Shown: piece by piece, positions 45,420-55,200 of the stretch
How the letters are laid out: each line of letters starts with the position of its first letter
Numbering within the stretch: the first letter of the stretch is position 1
Source: Anthoceros angustus
Taxonomy: Eukaryota; Streptophyta; Anthocerotopsida; Anthocerotales; Anthocerotaceae
Direction of reading: 5' to 3'
Length of the DNA stretch: 64,000 bases
Assembly (NCBI GenBank): GCA_010909165.1
Contig: MU008160.1
Location: 2,046,001-2,110,000, forward strand
Program-made: the position numbers and the translations under genes
Notes under the pieces: generated by a model
Told to the model about the DNA's origin: nothing
The model's database searches: none
What the model saw: only the letters and a program-made list of their open reading frames with translations

Positions 45420-45645
45420 TGCGTCTAGGGTTTAGGTGGCATCTTTGTTTAATAGACTCTCCCCTTTCTAGGGTCTAGCTAGGTGGCATCTTTGTTCAAT
45501 AAACTCTCCCCTCTCTAGGGTCTAGCTAGGTGGCATCTCTGTTCAATAGACTCTCCCCTCTCTAGGGTCTAGCTAGGTGGCATCTTTGTTCAATAGACTC
45601 TCTCCTCTTAGACGCATCTAGGGTCTAGGTGGATCTAGGGTCTAG
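45420..45645. repeat. 47-bp minisatellite, about four to five copies
   Basis: The word GGTGGCATCTTTGTT starts at 45,435, 45,482, 45,529 and 45,576, an exact 47-bp period, with unit content AATAGACTCTCCCCTCTCTA and GGGTCTAGCTA. The array decays to a short GGTCTAGGTGGATCTA repeat at 45,620-45,650. It has no unique spacers. Confidence 0.9.
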
Positions 45646-45712
45646 GTGGTATCGTGTTCGATGTTTCTTATAATGTCATTGCAGGAAATATATTTCACAA
45701 ACGTCATGTTCG

Positions 45713-46290
45713 CAATGCTTCGAGAAATTGGATGTATGGCCCAAAGGAAGCAAGATGAAGTAGACCCGCACTTCGTATGCAATGGCTCGAGAAAATGGAT
45801 ATATTGCCTGCAAGAAGCAAGACGAAGTAGACCTATATTTAGCAAGCAGTATGGGAGTATGGGCCAGCGGAATCGACAATCTTTGAATATAGAGGTATGG
45901 GCCAGCGGAGTCTACAATCTTTGAATACAGAGGAATGCAGCAACGCTTGAAGTCTTCATCCTCTGGCCTTGGAGACTTATGGAGCCTTGGCAAAAGATTC
46001 TACAAATCTAGTAAGATTATGAGTCAAGGCATATCATCTACGTAAGTTGGGAACAAGGTTGTCATAAGTATGTCACTACTTCTTTGAGCAACAATGTCAA
46101 TGACTCGAACGGCATGCATATCCTAACTTTTCATCTCCCTGGTTTTAACATCATATGCGCCATAGGTGAATTTAGGTATCGAGCATATGATGTATCTTCG
46201 ATGACTTGAACGCCACGCATATCCTAGCTTTCTATCTCCCGGGTTTTGACATCTTATGCGCCATAGGTGAATTTAGGTGTAGAGCATATG
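45713..46290. repeat. Series of imperfect local duplications
   Basis: Three pairs are visible. CAATGCTTCGAGAAATTGGA (about 45,714) recurs as CAATGGCTCGAGAAAATGGA (about 45,780). TATGGGCCAGCGGAATCGAC recurs about 38 bp later with one change. A block ending GCGCCATAGGTGAATTTAGG is present at about 46,156 and 46,258, a period of about 102 bp. No coding content is evident. Confidence 0.7.
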
Positions 46291-46799
46291 TAGCTACTCC
46301 ACCTTACTATGACCCCAGAGGTCTTCCTCAAGGTGTCCCATGGTAAGTGCGTTCCTGGCATCTCTACTTCCATGATAAAGTGCTTTTCTTTATTCACCCA
46401 AGTCCTCTAAGTTTATATACACATGTCATAATTTGGGTTTGCTTACACACATAGGCATGTTAGACGGGCCTCGTATATGGAAGGCTATACCCATGGCAAT
46501 ATACTATTTCTTCTTTGTTGTAAGCTACACATAGAAGTGAGGCAATGGAGACTTTATTAAAAAGAAAAGATGGAAAAACCTATCTACCCCGAACCGAGGG
46601 GGGACAACCCATTAAAGGGCCAAGAGCCAAGAGGCTAGCCCCTACGAACGCCAACCCTGAAGCTACCTACCGCCCCGATTATGTCTTTCCTATAAGCTAC
46701 ACATAGAAATGCACACATAAAATTGTAATCCTTTTTGAACAAATATCTCATCGAACATTTGTCTTCTGTTTTCTCCAAATAGACTTCAATTGTGAAAAA

Positions 46800-47760
46800 A
46801 CTAAAGCTGTTTCCGAGATGTTTCTTCTAGCAGCCACTGTGGCCAGGGTGAAGACTCCTCCTCGGATTTCTCAAGTTTTGGGTGCGAGCAAGTTGCTAGC
46901 TATGGAGAAGCCCGCCCTTGGAGTGCGCCCTATCGCTATTATGGAGGCATTCTTGTGGCTTATTGGCTGTAGCATAGCCATCCAGCTCTGGGAACAATTC
47001 CAGCCCTTCTCAGTCCCAACCAATTTGAAATTGCTACTCCAAGGGGTTGCGAGTCTGTGGCATTTGGGATGGATGCCGTTCTTTAGACCCATCCGAATTG
47101 GGTCGCTCTTCGGATCGACATTGAGAATGCCTTCAACATTGTGTCCAGGGCGGCTATCTTCGACGAGATCAAGGATGCGGGAGGACCGTTGGCTGGCCTT
47201 ATCCCCTTTGTCCGCTCCTTTTATGGGTCTCCCTCCAACCTCTACTTCCAACATGGGCTCTCGGAGGAGGGGGTTTCTGTGCTGGAATCGGGCGACGGGC
47301 ACAAGACAGGGTGACCCTTTAGAGGTCGAGCATTTTGCTATGGCGCACTTCAAGCCCTGTCTTTAACTGCCTCCTCGGTGTGGAAATGCATATACCCGTC
47401 AGTGGCTGATGATACCCATATCTTAGGGCATGGGGACAAGATTAAGGAGGCTTTTGGTTTCTTCTCCTCATAGCTCTCTCGGCTTGGGTTGAAGGTCAAG
47501 ATCTTAAAGTGCAGGGTCTAATCTCTGTCGGGTGTTTCGCCCTCTCTTCAATACCTGGAGGGGGACATTACTTCTCCACAGGGGCTTCGTGGTCTTGGCA
47601 TCCCGATGGGGCCCCCGGCTTTCATTCAAGGATTCGTGGATACAGCTTTGATGGAGGATTTGGTGCACATTGATGACCTTTCTTAGCTGGGGGACCCGCA
47701 GGTAGTGTTTGGGATCCTCTTTTTCTGCTTTGCGCGCTGGCCTGGGTACCTTCTCCATAC
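46800..47760 (+). mobile_element. Decayed LINE (non-LTR) reverse transcriptase
   Basis: In shifting plus-strand frames the order of a LINE RT can be read: RIDIENAFNIVSRAAIFDEI (about 47,112, palm motif A with the catalytic Asp), LIPFVRSFYGSPSNLYF, then GTRQGDPL (about 47,297, the QGDP box) and PSVADDTHILGHGDKIKEAF (about 47,396), where ADD is the catalytic motif C. Frameshifts and stops separate every block. The 5' ORF, the endonuclease and a clear poly(A) tail are not visible, so this is a truncated old copy. Confidence 0.75.
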
Positions 47761-48455
47761 GGTACCTCCCTCTCCGGCTTTCTTGTCCTGCTTGGGAGCT
47801 TTCGACTGAAGGATTATGCAGGCTTTGGATGATATCATCGGCCAGGATACCTTCGAGTGTGCCACCAAAGATTTGGCGAAGCAGCAGGCTTTCCTTCCTA
47901 TCGCTTTTGGAGGCATTGGTCTACTGGGCAAGGAGGTCTTTGTGCCGGCGGCCTTGTTAGGGAGCTAGGCCCTCTCTGCCCCCATCCTGGCCTCCCAATT
48001 CTTAATTCGGGACTCCCACATCTTGGTGGCATTTGTCTCGGGCGTGGAGGAGGGGGTTTTCCCCCTACAGGCATCCTTGAGGTTGGCCAGGGGACTTTTA
48101 TCCTCTGAGGCTAGGGTCATGTCGCGCCATCATAGCATGACATCTCTAAGCTCCTATCCTACAGCACCCCATCATATGGCATGGACCCAATCAAAGACTT
48201 TGTGTAAGAGCCGAAGCCCACACTAAGTGTTACAAACACGTTCCCAAGCCGAAACCGCAAATGGCCCCCCTGCCAAAGTTGTGGCTACAACCATCTTCGG
48301 CAACGTTGGAGCAGCACTTTGGGCACTCAAATCCCGTAAAACCTACAATAAAATCTCTTGAACACACTGTCTCAAAGTTGGGGTTCAGAGGGTTTTTCAT
48401 AATCTGTTTCCCTTGTGGCTAAGAGAGCTGCCACTTGCCTTTTATAGGAAGCTGT
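47761..48455. other. No gene recognised
   Basis: The first part may still belong to the LINE remnant. Beyond about 48,000 no frame or repeat could be assigned. Confidence 0.5.
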
Positions 48456-51169
48456 GGTCCATTCAACCCATCCACATAGTATTGTTTCTCAATACATTGA
48501 GCACGCAAAAAGTGTCCCACATTGTCATTGAGTAGGTACCAGCATTCTGACGTTGGCTCATCCCACTCCAGAATTCCTGTACGCAAACAAGCAAACAACT
48601 TGTAGAAGGCTGTGGAACGCAAAAGTTTGGGCAACTAGCTTAAATGAGTTCGCTTTGAAACAGCCCACACTTTTGCTAGAAATGGTTTGGTGAAGACATG
48701 CAAGGAAATTTTTGCTCCTTTTGAGCGGAGTTGTAGGACCATGTCGGAAGGCAGAGGATATGCAGGAAAAGAAACGGGTCAAAACGACCTTCCGGTGAGG
48801 AGAAAAGGTAACCTACATGAGTGGTAGGAGGTGTCCTACCACCGTAGGAGAAACTCCTACCATGGTAGACGAGGGTAGGAGAGATCCTACCACCGAGGAG
48901 GATGACCTCGCTAGTGTTTTGATCACCTATAGGAATAGCTCCTACCATGGTAGGAGAGGGTAGGAAGGTATCCCACCGTCAGAGAAACTCCTACCGTGGT
49001 AGGAGAAAGGGAAAACGCCTACCATGGTAGGAGGATGTCCTACCACGTAGGAGATAGGTTTCTAAGGAAGGTAGCTTATGTTTTAGGCAGTGATAGGCTT
49101 GCTATATATAGAGTCTTTTAGTGGACTAGATAAATAGGCCAAAATAGGTAATTAAGAAATTAGAGGCTAATTTTCAGAATTAGAAATTAGAAAATAGGGA
49201 AATTGGTATTTTAGTATAAGGAAATTAGGAAACTAACATCAATGGTGGGAAAGGGGCCACGTGGCACACATCCAAGGGCAGGATAGAATGGTAGTTACTT
49301 TTCTAACCCTTGGGTGACTTATAAAAGTGGTCGCAGTGCCCGCAGGAGGCCACAACTCGAAACTTGAGGAGACGGCCTCACAGCAGAAGGCGCCACACCT
49401 CAAGCTGCCCAAGGCCCCATACAGCAACGCTACCGCATACGCCGTGTTGAGGAGGAGAAGGAGGGCGCAAGCTCAGCAAGGAGGCAACCACCAGCGCCCA
49501 AGAGAGGAAGAAGGAGGAAAAGAGAAGAAGAGAAGGGAGAAGAAGGTTGGGGCGCAACCCAACACTTGCCAAGCTCGTGAGGGTGCCTAGGAGGGTGGAG
49601 CGTGGCAAGATTGCTAGGAAACCGTGAAGGGCTCCTAAATTGATGTGGTGTAAGAGTCCGTGGGGAATTTTGTTGAGCTTTCTGCAGGAAAAATCGGGTT
49701 TTGAGACGCCAAGGTGTAAGGGCTGAGGAAGGAGAGCAAGGGCAAGGACCTTTGAGCTGTGAGCAAGAGCAAATCACGAGGAGGAGGAGAAACGCTTTGC
49801 AAGGATAAGAAGTCGGTCCATTCAACCCATCCACATAGTATTGTTTCTCAATACATTGAGCACGCAAAAAGTGTCCCACATTGTCATTGAGTAGGTACCA
49901 GCATTCTGACGTTGGCTCATCCCACTCCAGAATTCCTGTACGCAAACAAGCAAACAACTTGTAGAAGGCTGTGGAACGCAAAAGTTTGGGCAACTAGCTT
50001 AAATGAGTTCGTTTTGAAACAGGCCCACACTCTTTTGCTAGAAATGGTTTGGTGAAGACATGCAAGGAAATTTTTTGCTCCTTTTGAGCGGAGTTGTAGG
50101 ACCATGTCGGAAGGCAGAGAGGATATGCAGGAAAAGAAACGGGTCAAAACGACCTTCCGGTGAGGAGAAAAGGTAACCTACATGAGTGGTAGGAGGTGTC
50201 CTACCACCGTAGGAGAAACTCCTACCATGGTAGACGAGGGTAGGAGAGATCCTACCACCGAGGAGGATGACCTCGCTAGTGTTTTGATCACCTACCGTAG
50301 GAATAGCTCCTACCATGGTAGGAGAGGGTAGGAAGGTATCCCACCGTCAGAGAAACTCCTACCGTGGTAGGAGAAAGGGAAAACGCCTACCATGGTAGGA
50401 GGATGTCCTACCAGAGGAGATAGGTTTCTAAGGAAGTAGCTTATGTTTTAGGCAGGATAGGCTTGCTATATATAGAGTCTTTTAGTGGACTAGATAAATA
50501 GGCCAAAATAGGTAATTAAGAAATTAGAGGCTAATTTTCAGAATTAGAAATTAGAAAATAGGGAAATTGGTATTTTAGTATAAGTAAATTAGGAAACTAA
50601 CATCAATGGTGGGAAAGGGGCCACGTGGCACACATCCAAGGGCAGGATAGAATGGTAGTTACTTTTCTAACCCTTGGGTGACTTATAAAAGTGGTCGCAG
50701 TGCCCGCAGGAGGCCACAACTCGTAAACTTGAGGAGACTACCAGAAGGCGCCACACCTCAAGCTGCCCAAGGCCCCATACAGCGCGCCGCACACGCGCCT
50801 GTGTTGAGGAGAGAAGGAGGCAAGCTCAAGGAGGCGAAATCCACCAGCGCCCAAGAGAGGAAGAAGGAGGAAAAGAGAAGAAGAGAAGGGAGAAGAAGGT
50901 TGGGGCGAACCCAACACTTGCCAAGCTCGTGAGGGTGCCTAGGAGGGTGGAGCGTGGCAAGATTGCTAGGAAACCGTGCAGAAGGGCTCCTAAATTGATG
51001 TGGTGTAAGAGTCCGTGGGGAATTTTGTGAGCTTTCTGCAGGAAAAATCGGGTTTTGAGACGCCAAGGTGTAAGGACTGAGGAGGAGAGCAAGGGCAAGG
51101 ACCTTTGAGCTGTGAGCAAGAGCAAATCACGAGGAGGAGGAGAAACGTTTGCAAGGATAAGAAGTCGGT
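48456..51169. repeat. Tandem duplication of 1,359 bp containing a family A LTR
   Basis: Copy 1 is 48,456-49,814 and copy 2 is 49,815-51,169. GGTCCATTCAACCCATCC starts each copy, and both end at AAGAAGTCGG; three bases (GGT) are shared at the junctions. Each copy carries the LTR start TGTGGAACGCAAAAGTTTGG (48,611 and 49,970), the palindrome cluster, an AT-rich stretch with GCTATATATAGAGTC and the purine-rich leader. Differences are mainly small indels, concentrated near CAG/CTG, CCG and palindromes. Confidence 0.9.
49098..49112 (+). promoter_or_regulatory. TATA-like box in family A LTR
   Basis: GCTATATATAGAGTC lies about 490 bp inside the LTR, after the palindrome cluster. The same sequence occurs in the duplicate at about 50,464. 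Position and sequence fit the core promoter of an LTR; activity is not shown. Confidence 0.5.
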
Positions 51170-51429
51170 GAGCCGCAGGAATTGCAGGAGAGGCATCACT
51201 TTTCTTCAATTTCGTGCAAGTACTAACCAAGGAGGCCATGACCAAGCCTACCATGACCAAGGGCAAGGAGGTAGTAGCTAAGGAAGGAGCGTCCACCAAG
51301 GAGGTGGCGCAGGAGCTGCAAGAGGTCTAAGGGAGGATCGACTGAGGGTGGAAATTTGACATGCCCTTATTTACGTGCTATGCAGGCCAGCTATCCTCTA
51401 GAGACCTTTCGACTTTCGACCTTGGGCAG

Positions 51430-52060
51430 CAGAGGAGAATATTCAGCTAGAGTGGGTGTATGGGCGACATTGGTCTTACACCAACCTTGAATTGATAGAA
51501 GAGTGTTTTGCTAATTTGCGCAGACGGAAGAGGAATTGGCCGCCACCGGATAGAAACGCACGGACGGATCCACGGTGTTGGACCGTAAGGAGCATACGCT
51601 GTATATGGCGTGCCGGATAGCGAGGATAGCGGAATCACGTTGATGGAAGGAACGAGGAGGCAAGCGTGCATCAACGGCGGATCTTCCCAAGGGAGCCCTT
51701 ACACTTATGCAAGGGCATGAAGGCTAAGTCCAAGAATGGTTGGCGACGGACCAAATCTTGGAGCCCAAGTGGAGATTGTTCACAAGAATTGTTTTGGGCT
51801 TGGTGAGCAATCCAAGGGTGTCATATTTCAGCACTACCTTCCTCCATTTTCTATGGAAGATCACTCAAGGAGCGAAGCCGGATTGGGGCTCATCATGTAT
51901 GAAGCATACACCTACCACCGGAAAAGTTGTCAAACCCAACGCTTGGATGAAGACACCCAAGGCCATGCTATCTTAGCACTTATCTAGTGCATTTGTGGGA
52001 AGTAGAGGGCTACTCACAAGTAAGGAGTTGGATGATTCCAAGCATCCCTTTAACATTGTG
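51430..52060 (+). pseudogene. Gag-like remnant of family A, plus-strand copy
   Basis: In several frames one reads WVYGRHWSYTNLELIEECF (about 51,453), KWRLFTRIVLGLVSNPRVSY and SKTFLHFLWK-like FLHFLWKITQGAKPDWG (about 51,765-51,890), MYEAYTYHRKS, then CYLSTYLVHLWEVEGY. These match the minus-strand copy at 2.78-3.96 kb in order and sequence. Frameshifts occur at least three times. Confidence 0.65.
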
Positions 52061-52659
52061 TACTACTTACCTGTGAGAGGGACAAGGAGTGCTTGGTGCT
52101 TGCGCTAAAGGAGGTGCAAGACCACCGGACATTATTGCCGGAAGGAATCCTCCAAAGATAGGCCGAGGATGCAGGAGGACTTGCAAGGAGAAGTTGTAGG
52201 GGATTTGAAGTTTGGACCAAGATGCGGAGATGGAAGGTAGGATAGATCCTACCATGGCGTGAATCCCGCGAGGGTGGGAGGTGTTCCCAGGGTTTGGGAC
52301 CCCTTCGCCCTCTCATGACAAGGCCTAGGCAGAATTAGTCCTACCACGGTAGGGAAGTAGTCCTACTAGGAGCACCTCCTACCACGGTAGGAGGGAAAAG
52401 GAAGTCACGGTTTGGAAGCTCCCAAGCGGAGATAAGAAGGCAACGGCCCCTGCTAGGTGGGCGAGCGGATGGAGTCACGGTGGGAGGAGTTGCCCACCAA
52501 GTGATGAGCGGGAGCTCATCATAGGGAAGCAAGGGATGTAAGATCCCATGAGCAAGGCAAAGGCCTTGAGTCTCCGGAGGTAAGAAAGGAGACTTAGACA
52601 TGTTGGAGGAGATGCTGCGATAGGGAGATGTTCAGAAGGTAGATGTAGGAGCCGCCAAG

Positions 52660-53640
52660 AGGAGAGTTGAATTCTTGAAGACGGAGGCGAGAAGACAAGG
52701 ACCTACCAAGCAAGGGAAATTGCGGGTAGGCGAGCGGAAACCCAGGGTGGAGGATGTTATGAGGATGGAAGCTCAAGTGGAGCACTTGGAAAAGAGTCTT
52801 GAAACAAGGCACAGGAGGCAAACAACTCATATTCGGAGAACAAGGCTCTTACCAAGCAATTGGCAGCTCGAGAGGAGAAGGTGGAGCAACTTGCTCACAT
52901 GGTGCACATGGAAAAGAAGGCAAGACAAGCAAGTGCTGCTAATGGAGGAAAGGTCAAGACGAGAGCAAGCAAAGAAATGAGGACAAAGACAAAGGCAAGT
53001 AGGCGCACATGAGCGGTCATAGCCACAGCCGTGGAAGATTAGTGACATGGAAAAGGAGCTGGGAGAAACCACGGAGGCTGGAATTGAAGGAAGAAGAGCT
53101 GGAAGAACGGACACATTTTGTCCAAAGATTGGAAATGGAACGAGAAGTCCAAAGAACGGAGAGTGCACAACTCCTAGGAGGATAGGGAGTTGGAGGAAGA
53201 AATGGCAAAGGAGAAAGGCCGCCATGAGGCGAAAAGATATGTTGGCGTGAGGGAGCGTAGATTTCGGCCGATTATGCCCTACAAGAGAGATTGATCCGCC
53301 AACCGCAGTAATGAGAGGACGGAGAATGTGGCTCTCCATGTCAAGACCGTGAGCTGGCCTTGAGCGAGATGCTTACAAAAGCAAGTGTGAGCATGGAGTA
53401 TGGCTTGAGGATTACGAAGAATTGGAGATGGCACAACAACGATTTGCAGCCCATCTTCACAACAAGGTGCTCAAGGCCACTAACGAGTTGTTGCGACTTG
53501 CTGAGAGGAGGATGTTGGGACCTCATGACGATGATAGGGAGGCCCTCATGCAAGTCCAACCGGAAGCCTTAGACTTGGAGAGTGTCCCAAGCAATGGGTG
53601 GAGAAACTTCGCACTGTGGAGAAGCAAGTGAAGCGGAAGC
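52660..53640 (+). pseudogene. Charged coiled-coil region of family A internal protein
   Basis: MRMEAQVEHLEKSLETRHRR and, in a neighbouring frame, ALTKQLAAREEKVEQLAHMV show heptad-like spacing of Leu/Val with many Glu, Lys and Arg. A second helical stretch reads MAQQRFAAHLHNKVLKATNE and LLRLAERRMLGPHDDDREAL at about 53,425-53,560. It is probably the C-terminal half of the gag-like protein or a separate accessory protein; no enzymatic motif is present. Confidence 0.45.
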
Positions 53641-53689
53641 TGCAGTGGAGAGAATCACCTGTGAAGGGGTAAGGAAGAAGAAACAACTG

Positions 53690-53785
53690 TAGGAACTCCT
53701 ACCGTGGTAGGAGGAGTTCCTACCGTGGTAGGAGGGACTCCTACCGTGGTAGGAGAAGGTCCTACCATGGTAGGAGGGCCGGAAG
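53690..53785 (+). repeat. Four CCTACC(G/A)(T)GGTAGG palindromes in a row, encoding SYRGRR repeats
   Basis: TCCTACCGTGGTAGGAG occurs three times and TCCTACCATGGTAGGAG once at about 22-bp spacing. In the frame of the upstream coding region they give SYRGRR, SYRGRR, SYRGRR and SYHGRR, a basic RG-rich tract. The same palindrome lies in the LTRs (48.8-49.05 and 50.2-50.4 kb), at 52.25-52.40 kb and at 59.68-59.75 kb. Confidence 0.9.
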
Positions 53786-54187
53786 AAGCAGGATTCAAAG
53801 GCTGCTAGCATGGATTTGACGGCAAGGGAGGCGAGTACCTTGGCCCTTGCAGGAAAGAAGGAAGAGGGGGTTGATCTTGCAGGAATGGAGCAAGAATCAC
53901 AAGGAGAAGACCAACCTCCCAACATGGGTGCAGGAGTAAGGAGCTCACTTGCTCCACAAGTGAGAGGAAGAGGAGAAGTCGAGGATGAGCCAAGGCTAAG
54001 AGAGCCCGGCTATTTTATTGGAGGAAGGAACTCAAGATAGGCATCAAGATAAGGAAGGGATTCATAAGAAGTCCTTAAATTAGCTTGAAGACATGGGGCA
54101 AGATGCCACTTGGGAAGACTTTTCTTTAGAGGAGGACAGCATTAATGCTTGTCACCAAAGAGAGTGTGTTGACTAGCTAGATAGGAA

Positions 54188-55200
54188 TGTTGACAGAGCC
54201 ATTAAGGCTCACATAGGTGAATTTTGCTAGAATAGAATTTTACCCAAGATGCTTGGATGTCGAACTTAAAGTCGACAACAGGATACACTAAAATAAGGAG
54301 GCAAGGCTGTGGAGGGCGCTGTGGGAGGTCAGATGTGAGGACCTCCCTATAAAAGGAGGGAGCTTGTGAAGTAAAATTATCGTGTCTTGCGCCCCATCCT
54401 CCCGAGTCCTTCACTTTGTGTGAATTTCGTCCGCAAGCCAACGCAGGTCCGTAGAGAGGAGAACGCGCGGAGGCCGGGTGGAGGGCTTGCTCTTGCAGCG
54501 CCCGCTAGCCGCCCCTTGTGAATGGTTGTGTGAATTGTTTTGCTTTGAGTGTGTGGCGATGCTCAAGGAACTCTCGGCTTGAGGGTAGACTGCAGGAAAG
54601 ACTCGGAGGTTCTCGTCTGCAAACCACATAGCAACCGCCCAAGGAAGAACTCAATTCCTGACGGACCCTGTGCCAGCCGTAAGGGCGAGTTGGAATTAAT
54701 GAGCCAGAATTGGTGTTAGAGTAGGAGATTGTGGAGGAAGGAAGGGTAGATGAGTAGAGAAGAAGAGGGCGTTGTTGATTGAGAGAGTGAGGTGAATTAG
54801 AGTGTAGGAAAACTAAGGCCACGCAGAGCCTAAGGGACGAATCCCAACTGCAAGTAAGAGGGCGCCCCTGTGGAGAAGAGTGTCTTAGGAGTAGGGACGG
54901 TTGCGGTGTGGGTCAGGGGTCCCCTGGCGCCCGTGATAGACACCTTGTCATAAGACGAACTGCAATTGTGTGTGTAGGTTGAGGTTTGGTGAGTTTACGG
55001 CAAGACGCGCGGCTGCTGTAGAGGGAGCGTGAGAGGGCGCCTTGCTTGTTTAGAAGGCTGAGGTAGTGTGTAGTGCAGTAGTGACGGATTTCAAGATTCG
55101 ACTGCTCCCAAGTCTCATGGGACGAAACCCAACGACGAAACGACAGTGGGATAAGTGTGGCCGCTAGAGGGGAATCTCGGAGTGCCCCGGATCTCCTCCC
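54188..55200 (+). repeat. Gypsy family B 5' LTR
   Basis: The left edge at TGTTGACAG is inferred from the TG start and the change in sequence character. The right edge is set by the GGCGCTGCCGGGA motif that follows in plant Gypsy elements at the primer-binding region. A second LTR end appears at about 56,712 through the tandem duplication. Confidence 0.65.
54348..54354 (+). promoter_or_regulatory. TATA box of Gypsy LTR
   Basis: CTATAAAAGGAGGG lies about 160 bp inside the LTR, enclosed by the short inverted pair CCTCC/GGAGG. Confidence 0.6.

Larger units (their letters stand above)
48611..54100 (+). mobile_element. Family A LTR retroelement, plus-strand copy, no pol seen
   Basis: The LTR starts at 48,611 (and again at 49,970 through the tandem duplication). 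The internal part holds the gag-like remnant at 51.4-52.0 kb, a charged coiled-coil region at 52.7-53.2 kb and a basic Ser-Tyr-Arg-Gly-Arg-Arg tract at 53.7 kb. No protease, RT, RNase H or integrase of its own is recognisable before the next LTR begins at about 54,188. It resembles a large non-autonomous retrotransposon or one whose pol was replaced by the following Gypsy element. The right boundary is approximate. Confidence 0.6.
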
